Source of the DNA: Actinocrinis puniceicyclus
Lineage (GTDB): Bacteria > Actinomycetota > Actinomycetes > Streptomycetales > Catenulisporaceae
Length of the DNA: 51,822 bases
Assembly: GCF_018283645.1 (NCBI RefSeq)
Contig: NZ_JAGSXH010000036.1
Coordinates: 1-51,822, forward strand
Reading direction: 5' to 3'
This document shows, piece by piece, positions 10,086-18,598 of this stretch. Below the pieces are notes generated by a model. It was given only the letters and a program-made list of their open reading frames with translations. It was not told the origin of the DNA and did no database searches. How positions within the stretch are numbered: position 1 is the first letter of the stretch; every line of letters starts with the position of its first letter. The translations under genes were made by a program, and so were the position numbers.

Positions 10086-11041
10086 ACCGTCTCCTCGAGG
10101 ATCGTCGCCGCCGGGACCGGGGTCTTTCGCACCACCGGGGTCAGGCCCAGCGTGTTGCTGCTGCGCACTCCGGCGGCCTTCAGGCCCTTGCGGGAGAGGC
10201 CGGCCGCGCGCAGCCGCGGGTTGATGAACTCGTCGATGCCGAAGTTGAGCAGAACCAGCGAGGTGCCCAGCAGCGCCACGCAGATGCCGGGGGCGGCGAA
10301 CCAGTACCAGCCGCCGACCTGCGCCGCGGTGTTGGACTGGGCCCAGAAGAGCATCGAGCCCCAGCTCCACGGCGCGTTCGGGTCGATCGCGCCGATGAAG
10401 GCCAGCGCCACGTAGGTGCCCATCGCGTACAGGACGGTGAACACGAAGGACGAGGCGATCACCGGCACCAGGTTCGGCACGACCTCGAAGATGATGATCC
10501 GCCAGGAGCGCTCGCCGCTGATGCGGGCCGCGTCGACGAAGTCGCGCTTGCGCATCGAGAGCGTCTGCGCCCGCAGCACCCGCGCGCCCCAGGCCCAGCC
10601 GGTCAGGCTGATGATCACGGCCAGCAGCGTCGAGTTCGACTTGCCGCCGGCGGGCAGGTAGCTGTTGATCACGATCAGGAAGGGCAGCGCCGGCAGCACC
10701 AGGAAGACGTTCGCCAGCATCGAGAGCAGGTTGTCGCCGATCCCGCCGAAGAAGCCGGCGGACACTCCGATGACCACCGACAGGACGGTCGCGATCACGC
10801 CGGAGATCAGCGAGATGACCAGGGTGGGCCGGGTGCCGATCAGCAGTTGCGAGTAGACGTCCTGACCCTGCTGCGTGGTGCCGAGCAGGAACTTTCCGCT
10901 CGGGTGCTGCCACGGGGTGCCCACCAGCTTGAGCGGGTCCGAGTAGGGCGCGATGGACGGCCCGATGATCGCGATGAGCGTGAAGAAGAGGAACAGTCCC
11001 AGACCGAGCGCGATCTTGGGCGACTTCAGGACGCGCAGCAT
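10082..11041 (-). CDS. Opp/Dpp-type ABC transporter permease, OppC-like
   Basis: This 319-residue inner-membrane permease has about six transmembrane helices, beginning with KIALGLGLFLFFTLIAIIGP. The EAA-type cytoplasmic loop that docks on the ATPase is near KRDFVDAARISGERSWRI. I prefer the ATG at 11041 over the ATG at 11047. The ribosome site GGAGG lies only one base before 11047 but seven bases before 11041. The gene starts two bases after the OppB-like stop and overlaps the OppD-like start. Its partner is the OppB-like subunit. Confidence 0.92.
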
Positions 11042-11043
11042 GC

Positions 11044-12027
11044 TCATGCCTCCTGCCGGGTGCGCGGGTCGAGCAGCACGTACACGGTGTCGGCCAGGAG
11101 GTTGGCCGCGAGCACGGCGAAGGTGATGATCAGGAAGATGCCCTGGATGAGCGGGTAGTCGACGTTGGTCACCGCGCTCAGCAGCAGGTTGCCGAGGCCG
11201 GGGTAGGAGAACACCAGCTCGGTCAGCAGCGATCCGGCCACCACGAAGCTGAGCGCGTTGGCGAAGCCCGAGATGCTGGGCAGCACCGCGTTGCGCGCCG
11301 CGTAGTAGATCACCCGGCGGTTCGGCAGCCCCTTGGCCTGCGCCACCAGGACGTAGTCCTCGTCCATGGTGGTCACCATCATGTTGCGCATGCCGACGAT
11401 CCAGCCGGCCACCGAGCTGACCACGATGGTCAGCGCCGGCAGGATCGCGTGCTGGACGGCGCTGCCGATGAACCCGGGGTTCCAGCCGATCACGTAGTTG
11501 TTGGTGTCGTAGCCCTTGAAGTCCGCCGGGAACCAGTGCAGCTGCTCGGCGAAGAAGTACAGGAACACCGTGGCCAGGAAGAAGTACGGGATCGCCTGGA
11601 AGAAGGTGGCCGTCGGCAGCACCTGGTCGAGTACCGAGCCGCGCCGCCAGCCGACGATCGTGCCGACCAGGGTGCCGATGATGAAGCTGAGCACCGTGGC
11701 GGTGCCGACCAGGACCACGGTCCACCACAGGCTGGAGCCGATGACCGTGGTCACCGTGTCCGGCGAGTGCGAGATCGAGATGCCCAGGTCTCCGTGCAGC
11801 AGGTTGATCCAGTAACTCCAGTACTGCGACATAAGCGACTGGCCGGTGCCGACGCCGAACTGCGCTTGGAGCGCGGCCACCGCGCGGTGGTCCAGGCTCG
11901 GTCCGGCCGCCGCCAGCATCGCCTGAACCGGGTTGCCCGGCATCATGTGCGGCAGGAAGAAGTTCATGCTGATGGCCACGAATGCGGTCACCGCATAGAA
12001 CATGAGTCTGCGTATCAGGGTAGGCAT
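11044..12027 (-). CDS. Opp/Dpp-type ABC transporter permease, OppB-like
   Basis: This 327-residue membrane protein starts with the family pattern of a short cytoplasmic N-terminus (MPTLIRRLMFY) and a first helix followed by PHMMPGNPVQAML. It has about six transmembrane helices and the EAA loop DEDYVLVAQAKGLPNRRV. It forms the translocation channel with the OppC-like subunit. The ATG at 12027 has AGGAAG four to five bases upstream and lies 19 bases after the LacI gene, so it belongs to the same transcript. Confidence 0.93.
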   Translation of the reverse strand: MPTLIRRLMFYAVTAFVAISMNFFLPHMMPGNPVQAMLAAAGPSLDHRAVAALQAQFGVGTGQSLMSQYWSYWINLLHGDLGISISHSPDTVTTVIGSSLWWTVVLVGTATVLSFIIGTLVGTIVGWRRGSVLDQVLPTATFFQAIPYFFLATVFLYFFAEQLHWFPADFKGYDTNNYVIGWNPGFIGSAVQHAILPALTIVVSSVAGWIVGMRNMMVTTMDEDYVLVAQAKGLPNRRVIYYAARNAVLPSISGFANALSFVVAGSLLTELVFSYPGLGNLLLSAVTNVDYPLIQGIFLIITFAVLAANLLADTVYVLLDPRTRQEA

Positions 12028-12046
12028 TGTCTTCCTACGGCACCCT

Positions 12047-13312
12047 TCAGGCGGTTCTGGTGTAAGAGGGCAGCGGTTCGGTGGGACAGCCGCAGCTGCC
12101 GCGCACCACGACCTGGACCGGCAGGACCAGCTGGCGTTCCGCCGGCCGCTCCCCGCTGATCATCGAGTAGAGCACGTCGAAAGCCATCGCCCCGAGATCC
12201 TGGATCGGCTGGCGCACCGTGGTCAGCGGCGGCATCAGGTGCCGGGCGACCGGGATGTCGTCGAAGCCTGTGATCTTCACGTCGCCGGGCACCTGGTAGC
12301 CGCGCTCGTGCAGTGCGTACAGCACGCCGAGCGCGGTCTGGTCGTTCGCACAGGCGATCGCGTCCGGCAGCGCCGTTCCCGCGTCCAGCAGAGTCCTGAT
12401 GACCCGGGCACCGCCGGCCGCGCTGTACTCGCCGGTCCAGTGCGGGCCGGTGATGACGCGCACACCGTACTCGGCAGCGGTCTCGCGCACCACCCGGGCA
12501 CGCGCGACGCTGTCGGGGCTGTCGATGTGGCCGGACAGGAACGCGATGCTCGCGCAGTCGTGCGCCTCGATCAGGTGCGTGATGAGATCCCGCATGCCGC
12601 GGATGTTGTCGCCGCTGATGTTCACGCTGGCCCGAGTCGGCGTGCCGGCCAGGGTCACCACCGGCACCCGGTCGGCCAGCCGCACGATCCCGGAGGGGGT
12701 GAGCACCCGGTCGTGCAGCAGCATGCCGTCGCTCTTGCCGGCGAGGTTCGCGATGCGCGGGCCCGGCGCGTGGTCGTCCACGTCGACCGAGCTGAGCAGC
12801 AGGTCGAAACCGCGGTGCTGGGCGGTGATCTGCACACCCCGGTTGATCACGTCGACGAAGGCCAGGTTCTCGGATTCGTCCTCGAACACCGGATCGTCCA
12901 CCGGCCCGAGCGGCGCGCGCCGGTAGACCACCGCGATGATCTCCTTGAGCCGGCTGGACAGGGCGCGGGCCGCCCCGTCCGGCACGAAGCCGAGCTCCGC
13001 GACCGCGCGCAGCACCCGGTCGCGGGTCTCCGGGCGCGGGGTGGCATGCCCGTTGAGCACCCGGGAGACCGAGGCGATGGAGACCCCCGCGTGCCGCGCC
13101 ACGTCGTAGATCGTCAGCGGGGCGGCGCCCTTGCGGCCGGCGCCCTGCGAGAGCGGGTCGGCGCCCAGCGGGTCAGCGGGCGCGGCGGACCCGAAGCGAT
13201 CCGCGGTCAGCACGTCGGTGGCGGCCGCGTCCGCGGGCAGGAGGGAAGAATCGAACGTGGTGTCACCGGTTGACAGCACAGTGCGATCGGGTGTCGTGTC
13301 GTCGGGCACCAC
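12047..13312 (-). CDS. LacI family repressor of the sugar operon
   Basis: This 421-residue regulator begins with about 64 residues of low-complexity Ala/Asp/Thr sequence. The LacI helix-turn-helix follows (about 66-90: IYDVARHAGVSIASVSRVLNG) with the usual hinge region. The rest is a periplasmic-binding-like ligand domain ending in RGSCGCP. The long N-terminal extension is unusual for the family, which normally starts almost at the HTH. However, the GTG at 13312 has a strong GGGAGGGG ribosome site five bases upstream. It is the first gene of the leftward operon and palindromes of LacI type lie 150-220 bases upstream, so it probably represses its own operon until an imported sugar is present. 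Confidence 0.92.
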   Translation of the reverse strand: MVPDDTTPDRTVLSTGDTTFDSSLLPADAAATDVLTADRFGSAAPADPLGADPLSQGAGRKGAAPLTIYDVARHAGVSIASVSRVLNGHATPRPETRDRVLRAVAELGFVPDGAARALSSRLKEIIAVVYRRAPLGPVDDPVFEDESENLAFVDVINRGVQITAQHRGFDLLLSSVDVDDHAPGPRIANLAGKSDGMLLHDRVLTPSGIVRLADRVPVVTLAGTPTRASVNISGDNIRGMRDLITHLIEAHDCASIAFLSGHIDSPDSVARARVVRETAAEYGVRVITGPHWTGEYSAAGGARVIRTLLDAGTALPDAIACANDQTALGVLYALHERGYQVPGDVKITGFDDIPVARHLMPPLTTVRQPIQDLGAMAFDVLYSMISGERPAERQLVLPVQVVVRGSCGCPTEPLPSYTRTA

Positions 13313-13466
13313 AGGTCCCCTCCCTTCGGGATGCGGCGTTGCATGCGGGAGCGCCTACGCGTGTTTCAGAAAGTTCGCCGGCCGGGACACAACCGGCAAG
13401 CGGACGGTTCCGCCGTGTTCCCACGGCAGTGGTACAAATCCAGCAAAAGCACGTAAAACCGGCCAG

Positions 13467-13490
13467 GTAAGCGCTTGCGTAAGCGCTTAC
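13467..13490. promoter_or_regulatory. Tandem LacI-type operators (AGCGCT core)
   Basis: Two adjacent 12-bp elements, GTAAGCGCTTGC and GTAAGCGCTTAC, lie 155-178 bases upstream of the LacI gene. The second is a perfect palindrome. The central-CG palindrome is the usual shape of LacI-family operators. Confidence 0.7.
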
Positions 13491-13519
13491 CCCTGCGGGA
13501 TGCCGGAAACGTACATCGT

Positions 13520-13533
13520 TGAGAGCGCTCTCA
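13520..13533. promoter_or_regulatory. CebR-like 14-bp palindromic operator
   Basis: TGAGAGCGCTCTCA is a perfect palindrome. It differs from the Streptomyces CebR (cellobiose repressor) operator TGGGAGCGCTCCCA, as I remember it, by one base per arm. Together with the tandem sites it marks the 5' control region of the sugar operon. The 362-bp gap 13313-13674 holds these sites and the paaN terminator. Confidence 0.72.
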
Positions 13534-13604
13534 CAACCCCCCGGATGACGCAGCCCGGGAACGTTACTGCTCCGTTACCGGACGCGGCTGGAAAGCGAGG
13601 AAAG

Positions 13605-13638
13605 GGCCTGCTGCGGCGGATTCGCCGCGGCAGGCCCG
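13605..13638 (-). terminator. Hairpin after paaN
   Basis: Arms GGGCCTGC and GCAGGCCC (13605-13612 and 13631-13638) enclose a second paired stretch GCGGCG/CGCCGC around a four-base loop. It lies 36 bases past the paaN stop. Only a short T-rich run follows on the minus strand, so it is a strong hairpin but a modest intrinsic terminator. Confidence 0.65.
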
Positions 13639-13674
13639 ATTTCGGCCGGTCGAGACCGGGCCGGCGGGTCAGGA

Positions 13675-15348
13675 CTACGCGGGTCGGCGCGACTGCACGA
13701 AGCGGAAGCGCGAGGCCACGAAGGCGTGGTCGGTGTACGTGGCGTTCGCCGCCGGGTTCAGGCCGGTGCCGTGGTAGTCGGAGAAGCCGGCCGACTGGTT
13801 CATGTACACCGGGCCGGTCAGATTGATCGACAGGTTCGCACCCGCCTGCCAGGTCGCCTCCTCGGCGGCCGCGATGACGGCTTCGTCGGTCGAGTACACC
13901 GCTGAGGTCAGCGCGCCGTGCTGCGAGACCGTGCGCCGGTACAGCTCGATCGAGTGCGCCGTGTCGTCGGTGGCGATCAGGAAGGAGACCGGACCGAACC
14001 ATTCGTGCTCGTATACGGACCCGTCCGCCGCGTCCACGGCCGCGATCAGCGGCGTGCGCACGGTCGCCTCCGGGAACTCGGGATGTCTGACCGGGCGCGA
14101 GGCCAGCACCGTCTTGCCCACGCCCTGCGCCAGGGCCAGCCGCTCGACGATGAACGGATTGACGACCGCGCCGAGCACGGCGGCGGCCCGTGCGTCGTCG
14201 CCCAGCAGCTTTTCCACCGCCGCCGCGAGATCGGCGCCGAACTGCTCGAAGGACTTCAGCTCCCCGCCGACCGGCACGCCCCCGCGCGGCACCAGCAGGT
14301 TCTGCGGCGAGGTGCACATCTGCGCGGTGTACAGCGAGAGGGAGAAGGCCAGATGGTCCAGCGCGGCAGTGTACTGATCCGGCTCGAATGAGTCCACGAC
14401 GATGGTGTTGACCCCGGCCTTCTCCGTGAAGACCTGCGCCTGCACGGCGTTGCGCTCCAGCCAGTCGCCGAACTCGTTGGAACCGGTGAAGTCGATGAGG
14501 CGCACCTCCGGCCGCAGCGCCAGGGTCCTGGCCAGGTGCTCGTGCGGGTCCTCGGCGGCCAGCGCGACCAGGTTCGGGTCGAAGCCGGCCTGCGCGAGCA
14601 CCCGCCGCGCCGCCCGCACGGTCAGCGCCAGCGGCAGGATCGCGCTCGGGTGCGGCTTGACCAGTACCGGATTGCCGGTCACCAGCGAGGCGAACAGGCC
14701 GGGGTAGCCGTTCCAGGTCGGGAACGTGTTGCAGCCGACGACCAGGGCGATGCCGCGCGGGGCCGCGACCCACTTCTTCACCAGCCGCACCGGCGGCCGC
14801 GAGCCCTGCGGCTTCTCCCAGACCGCCTGCGAGACATGGGTGCTCAACGCCGAATACCCATAGGCGACGGCTTCGAGGCCGCGGTCCTGCGCGTGCGGCC
14901 CGGCGGCCTGGAACGCCATCCCGAACGCCTGTCCGGTGGTGTGCATGGCCGCGTATGAAACCTCGAACGACAGCTCATTGAGCTGCGTCAGGATCTCCGT
15001 GCACACGGCGGCTCTGACCTCGGCTCCCGCGTCCTGCCAAGCGGGGATCCCGGCCGCCATCGCCGGAAGCAGTGCATCGATGTCAGCGTGAGGATACGTG
15101 ATCCCGAGTTCGAACCCGTACGGCGAACGCTCACCGCCCACCTCGCCGTCCGTGCCCGGCTGCTCCAACGGGAAACGCCCGCCGAGCGCGGCGTCGAACC
15201 AGGACTTCGCGGCCGCGGAGCGCTCCGGCGGGTACGCCTTGACCTGTTCCGGGAAGTGGCTGAAGAACGTGCGGGTGCGGATCGCGGCCAGCGCGGCGTC
15301 CAGGGTCGGACGATGGCGGGCGACCAGGTCGGCGGCGTTGCCGGTCAT
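13675..15348 (-). CDS. paaN: Phenylacetate degradation aldehyde dehydrogenase PaaN
   Basis: This 557-residue NAD(P)-dependent aldehyde dehydrogenase of the stand-alone PaaN type acts in the phenylacetate pathway, where it oxidises the ring-cleavage semialdehyde. There is no fused hydratase domain. Visible motifs are GCNTFPTWNGYPGLFASLVTG, the Glu309 region TEKAG, and the catalytic Cys345 in TAQMCTSPQN. The enzyme should be cytosolic. It is transcribed away from the TetR gene, and a perfect 14-bp palindrome shared with the paaA upstream region sits between them, so both should answer to that regulator. The paaABCDE genes are 19 kb away; paaG, paaZ, paaJ and paaK are not in the window. Confidence 0.92.
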   Translation of the reverse strand: MTGNAADLVARHRPTLDAALAAIRTRTFFSHFPEQVKAYPPERSAAAKSWFDAALGGRFPLEQPGTDGEVGGERSPYGFELGITYPHADIDALLPAMAAGIPAWQDAGAEVRAAVCTEILTQLNELSFEVSYAAMHTTGQAFGMAFQAAGPHAQDRGLEAVAYGYSALSTHVSQAVWEKPQGSRPPVRLVKKWVAAPRGIALVVGCNTFPTWNGYPGLFASLVTGNPVLVKPHPSAILPLALTVRAARRVLAQAGFDPNLVALAAEDPHEHLARTLALRPEVRLIDFTGSNEFGDWLERNAVQAQVFTEKAGVNTIVVDSFEPDQYTAALDHLAFSLSLYTAQMCTSPQNLLVPRGGVPVGGELKSFEQFGADLAAAVEKLLGDDARAAAVLGAVVNPFIVERLALAQGVGKTVLASRPVRHPEFPEATVRTPLIAAVDAADGSVYEHEWFGPVSFLIATDDTAHSIELYRRTVSQHGALTSAVYSTDEAVIAAAEEATWQAGANLSINLTGPVYMNQSAGFSDYHGTGLNPAANATYTDHAFVASRFRFVQSRRPA

Positions 15349-15448
15349 GGTGGCTCCTTGCGAGGATGCGGGCTTGCGCGGGCACGTGGCGCCGGCCGGA
15401 TCGCGGCTCGTTCGCCGTCAGCGTCCGCGGACGTTCCCGACCAGAGTA

Positions 15449-15462
15449 ACCGAACGTTCGGT
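15449..15462. promoter_or_regulatory. PaaR-type operator between paaN and the TetR gene
   Basis: ACCGAACGTTCGGT is a perfect 14-bp palindrome in the divergent promoter region. It matches the ACCG-NN-CG-NN-CGGT core that I recall for corynebacterial PaaR. The identical sequence occurs at 34432-34445 before paaA. Confidence 0.8.
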
Positions 15463-15532
15463 AGTCTGGCAGGGGCGCGCACTGCGGCGGTGACCGGGCG
15501 CGCCCCGCCCCTTCGAAGGCTGGAGGCCACAC

Positions 15533-16177
15533 GTGGTGAGCGCGTCCCCCCTTCCCGCGGCGGGCCGCCGGGACAGTCACAGCGTCGAGTCGCTGCTGTC
15601 CGTGGCGGTTTCCGTGTTCAACGTGCGCGGATACGACGGCACGTCGATGGAGGATCTGGCCAGGGCCGCCGGGATCACCAAGTCCTCCATCTACCACCAC
15701 GTCTCCGGCAAGGAGGAGTTGCTGCGGCTGTCTGTCACCCGCGCGCTCGACGGGCTGTTCGCGATCCTCGGCGAGAGCGGCGCGCGCCAGGGCAGGGCGG
15801 CCGACCGGCTCGAATACGTCGTGCGGCGCACCTGCCTGGAACTGGTCGAGAAGCTTCCGCACGTCACCCTGCTGCTACGGGTGCGCGGCAACACCGACGC
15901 GGAGCGCGACGCGCTGGAGCGCCGCCGCGAGTTCGACCGCCGGGTCGCCCAGTTGGCCGCCGAGGCGGTCGCGGAGGGCGATCTGCGCGCCGGCCTCGAC
16001 CCGCGGCTGACCGCGCGGCTGGTCTTCGGCATGGTCAACTCGATCTGCGAGTGGTACCGGCCGCACGGCGACGCCGCCGAGTCGAACGGCGCCGCGGCCG
16101 GAGGCGAGGCAGCCGGGCTGGCGGACGCGGTAACCGCCCTGGTCTTCGACGGCCTGCGCGCACGGCCGCGCACCTGA
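15533..16177 (+). CDS. paaR: TetR family regulator, PaaR-like
   Basis: This 214-residue DNA-binding repressor has an N-terminal TetR helix-turn-helix at about 34-60, with TSMEDLARAAGITKSSIYHHV. The C-terminal ligand domain ends with a variable Ala/Gly stretch. The GTG at 15533 has TGGAGG six bases upstream. It sits divergent from paaN around a perfect palindrome and just upstream of the E1 genes, whose leader carries a near copy. By analogy with PaaR, the inducer should be phenylacetyl-CoA. The assignment rests on HTH, position and shared operators rather than on any signature in the ligand domain. Confidence 0.85.
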   Translation: MVSASPLPAAGRRDSHSVESLLSVAVSVFNVRGYDGTSMEDLARAAGITKSSIYHHVSGKEELLRLSVTRALDGLFAILGESGARQGRAADRLEYVVRRTCLELVEKLPHVTLLLRVRGNTDAERDALERRREFDRRVAQLAAEAVAEGDLRAGLDPRLTARLVFGMVNSICEWYRPHGDAAESNGAAAGGEAAGLADAVTALVFDGLRARPRT

Positions 16178-16180
16178 ACG

Positions 16181-16197
16181 CCCCTCTGGAGGGGTTT
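16181..16197 (+). terminator. Short hairpin with T run after the TetR gene
   Basis: CCCCTC and GAGGGG arms with a two-base loop are followed by TTT, four bases past the stop. The very tight loop makes this weak, but the position fits a terminator separating the regulator from the E1 operon. Confidence 0.4.
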
Positions 16198-16253
16198 CAT
16201 CCCACACTGTGGACACGATTGCGCGTGTCGCGCAGACTGGGGCCGTATACCCA

Positions 16254-16267
16254 ACCGAACCTTCGGT
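16254..16267. promoter_or_regulatory. Near-perfect PaaR-type operator before the E1 genes
   Basis: ACCGAACCTTCGGT differs from the two perfect sites by one central base. It lies 33 bases before the E1 alpha start, immediately after a TATAC-like element, where a bound repressor would block transcription. Confidence 0.72.
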
Positions 16268-16299
16268 CGGGAACCGAGTGCCGGCCCCGTGGAGAACCC

Positions 16300-17463
16300 A
16301 TGACGCTGCTCGACCTTCCCCTGGCGGCAACCCGCGGCAACCCCGCGGCCGCCGCCTCGTACTGGGACACCGACCCGCTGCGCTACCTCGACGAGCACGG
16401 CGCGCCGGTCGAGGGGGGACTGCGCCCCGCCCCGGAGATGCTCGCCGCCGATCGTCTGCTCGCCGTCTACCGGTCCTTACGTCTGGCCCGTGCCTTCGAC
16501 ACCGAGGCCACCGCGCTGGTGATGCAGGGCCACCTGGCCGTCTACCCCTCCTCGCGCGGGCAGGAGGCGTGCCAGGCCGCCGCGGCCCTGTGCCTTCAGC
16601 CGCAGGACTGGCTCTTCCCGACCTACCGTGACACCGCCGCGCTCGCGGTGCGCGGGATCGACCCGGTCGAGGCGCTGACGCTGCTGCGCGGCTCCTGGCA
16701 CTGCGGGTACGACCCGAAGCGCTGGCGCACCGCCCCGCAGTGCACCCCGCTGGCGACGCAGGCCCCGCACGCGGTCGGGCTGGCGCTGGCGGCCAAGATG
16801 GCCGGCGACCCTGTCGTCGCGCTGTGCCTGCTCGGCGACGGGGCCACCAGCGAGGGCGACTTCCACGAGGCGTGCAACAGCGCCGGCGTGTATCAGGCCC
16901 CGGTGGTGTTCCTGGTGCAGAACAACCAGTACGCGATCTCGGTTCCGCTGCGCAAGCAGACCCGCGCGCTCTCGCTGGCCGGCAAGGGCGCCGGGTACGG
17001 CATGCCGGGCGTCCGCGTCGACGGCAACGACGTCATAGCCCTGATGCACGTCCTCGACGAGGCGCTGGAGCGCGCCCGTGCCGGCGGCGGACCTACGCTG
17101 ATCGAGGCGGTGACCTACCGGATCCGGCCGCACACCAACGCGGACGACGCGGCGCGCTACCGCGACCAGGGCGAGGTAGAGCTCTGGCTTTCCCGGGACC
17201 CGGTCGACCGGCTCGCCCGGTACCTGACCGCGACCGGCCGCCTCGACGCGGGTCTCGACGCGGCCATCGGCGAGGAGGGCGCGAAATACGCCGCCGCGAT
17301 GCGCGAGCGGCTGGCCGAGGAGCCGCACGTCGATCCGGGCGATATGTTCGAGCACGTATTCGCCGGTCCGACCCCGCAGCTGCGCGCCCAGCGGGCCATG
17401 GTCGAGGCCGAGATCGCCGCGCAGAGCGCTGATTCGTCCGCGCCGACGCACGGGGAGGCGTGA
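16300..17463 (+). CDS. 2-oxoacid dehydrogenase E1 component, alpha subunit
   Basis: This 387-residue thiamine-diphosphate-dependent subunit decarboxylates a 2-oxoacid together with the beta subunit and passes the acyl group to a lipoyl E2. The ThDP motif runs from GDG (179-181) to NN (208-209). SSRGQEACQ and PTYRDTAALAVRG are typical of pyruvate or branched-chain E1 alpha. The ATG at 16300 has GGAGA four to five bases upstream; the open frame further upstream has no support. No E2 or E3 gene follows, so it must share them with another complex. The TetR-type operator in its leader suggests a link with phenylacetate metabolism, for example phenylpyruvate as substrate. That is inference; branched-chain 2-oxoacid is the default reading. 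Confidence 0.88.
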   Translation: MTLLDLPLAATRGNPAAAASYWDTDPLRYLDEHGAPVEGGLRPAPEMLAADRLLAVYRSLRLARAFDTEATALVMQGHLAVYPSSRGQEACQAAAALCLQPQDWLFPTYRDTAALAVRGIDPVEALTLLRGSWHCGYDPKRWRTAPQCTPLATQAPHAVGLALAAKMAGDPVVALCLLGDGATSEGDFHEACNSAGVYQAPVVFLVQNNQYAISVPLRKQTRALSLAGKGAGYGMPGVRVDGNDVIALMHVLDEALERARAGGGPTLIEAVTYRIRPHTNADDAARYRDQGEVELWLSRDPVDRLARYLTATGRLDAGLDAAIGEEGAKYAAAMRERLAEEPHVDPGDMFEHVFAGPTPQLRAQRAMVEAEIAAQSADSSAPTHGEA

Positions 17464-18533
17464 TGTCCGTGGCGACCGCGCACCCCGCCGCCGCGCCGGC
17501 ACGGCCGCCGGCGTCTTCGGCCCGCCGTGACGGCGCCGCGCAGGCCGGGCCCACCCCGCCCGCGGCGGTGACCCTGGCCAAGGCGCTCAACCAGGCGCTG
17601 GCCGATGCGATGGCGGCCGACGAGCGGGTCGTCGTCTTCGGCGAGGACGTCGCGGAACTCGGCGGCGTCTTCCGCGTCACCGACGGCTTGGCGGCGCGCT
17701 TCGGCGAGAGCCGCTGCTTCGACACCCCGCTGGCCGAGGCATCGATCCTGGGTACCGCGATCGGGATGGCCATGTACGGCTATCGGCCGGTGGTCGAGAT
17801 GCAGTTCGACGCCTTCGCCTATCCGGCCTTCGAGCAGCTCGTCAGTCATCTGGCGAAGATGCGCAACCGTACCCGCGGCGCGCTGCCGACGCCCGTGGTG
17901 ATTCGCATCCCTTATGGCGGCGGCATCGGCGGGGTCGAGCACCACAGCGACTCCTCAGAGGGCTACATCGCGCACACCCCGGGCGTCCACGTGCTGACCC
18001 CGGCGAGCGTCGAGGACGCCTACTGGCTGTTGCGCAGCGCGATCGCCTCGCCGGACCCGGTGGTCTTCTTCGAGCCGAAGCGGTTGTACTGGTCCAAGTC
18101 CCGGGTGCGGCTGCCGGTGACCACCGGGCCGATCGGCACCGCCGCGGTCCGCAGGCCCGGCCGGGACCTGACGCTGATCGCTTACGGGCAGAGCGTGCCG
18201 ATCGCGCTGGAGAGCGCCGAGCACGCCCGCGGGTTCGGCTATGACCTCGAGGTGCTCGACCTGCGCAGCCTGGTCCCGTTCGACGACGCGACGGTCATGG
18301 CGAGCGTCGAGCGCACCGGCCGCGCGATCGTGGTGCACGAGGCGGCCGGGTTCGCGGGCTTCGGCGCCGAGATCGCGGCCCGGGTGTCCGAACGCTGCTT
18401 CTACCGGCTGGAGGCGCCGGTTCTGCGCGTCACCGGCCTGGACATCCCCTATCCGCCGCCGAAGCTCGAACACTGGCATCTGCCGAGCGTCGACCGCGTG
18501 CTCGACGCGGTGGAACGCGCCATGGCCGCGTGA
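17463..18533 (+). CDS. 2-oxoacid dehydrogenase E1 component, beta subunit
   Basis: This 356-residue partner of the alpha subunit has the usual transketolase-like pyrimidine domain (VVFGEDVAELGGVFRVTDGL, then DTPLAEASILGTAIGMA). A C-terminal transketolase domain ends in DIPYPPPKLEHWHLPSVDRVL. The ATG overlaps the alpha stop (TGATG) and has GGGGAGG four to five bases upstream, so the two chains are co-translated. About 38 residues of Ala/Pro-rich sequence precede the conserved domain. Substrate class cannot be read with confidence from the sequence. Confidence 0.9.
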   Translation: MSVATAHPAAAPARPPASSARRDGAAQAGPTPPAAVTLAKALNQALADAMAADERVVVFGEDVAELGGVFRVTDGLAARFGESRCFDTPLAEASILGTAIGMAMYGYRPVVEMQFDAFAYPAFEQLVSHLAKMRNRTRGALPTPVVIRIPYGGGIGGVEHHSDSSEGYIAHTPGVHVLTPASVEDAYWLLRSAIASPDPVVFFEPKRLYWSKSRVRLPVTTGPIGTAAVRRPGRDLTLIAYGQSVPIALESAEHARGFGYDLEVLDLRSLVPFDDATVMASVERTGRAIVVHEAAGFAGFGAEIAARVSERCFYRLEAPVLRVTGLDIPYPPPKLEHWHLPSVDRVLDAVERAMAA

Positions 18534-18542
18534 GGTGACCTC

Positions 18543-18570
18543 GCCCGCGCGCCACCGCCGGCGCGCGGGC
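18543..18570. terminator. Bidirectional hairpin between convergent genes
   Basis: Perfect 11-bp arms, GCCCGCGCGCC and GGCGCGCGGGC, enclose a six-base loop in the 65-bp gap between the E1 beta stop and the stop of the large PLD-like gene. There is no T-tract on either side, but the position and strength fit a shared terminator. Confidence 0.6.
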
Positions 18571-18598
18571 GGCAATGCCCTCCGAGGCGATGAGGGGA

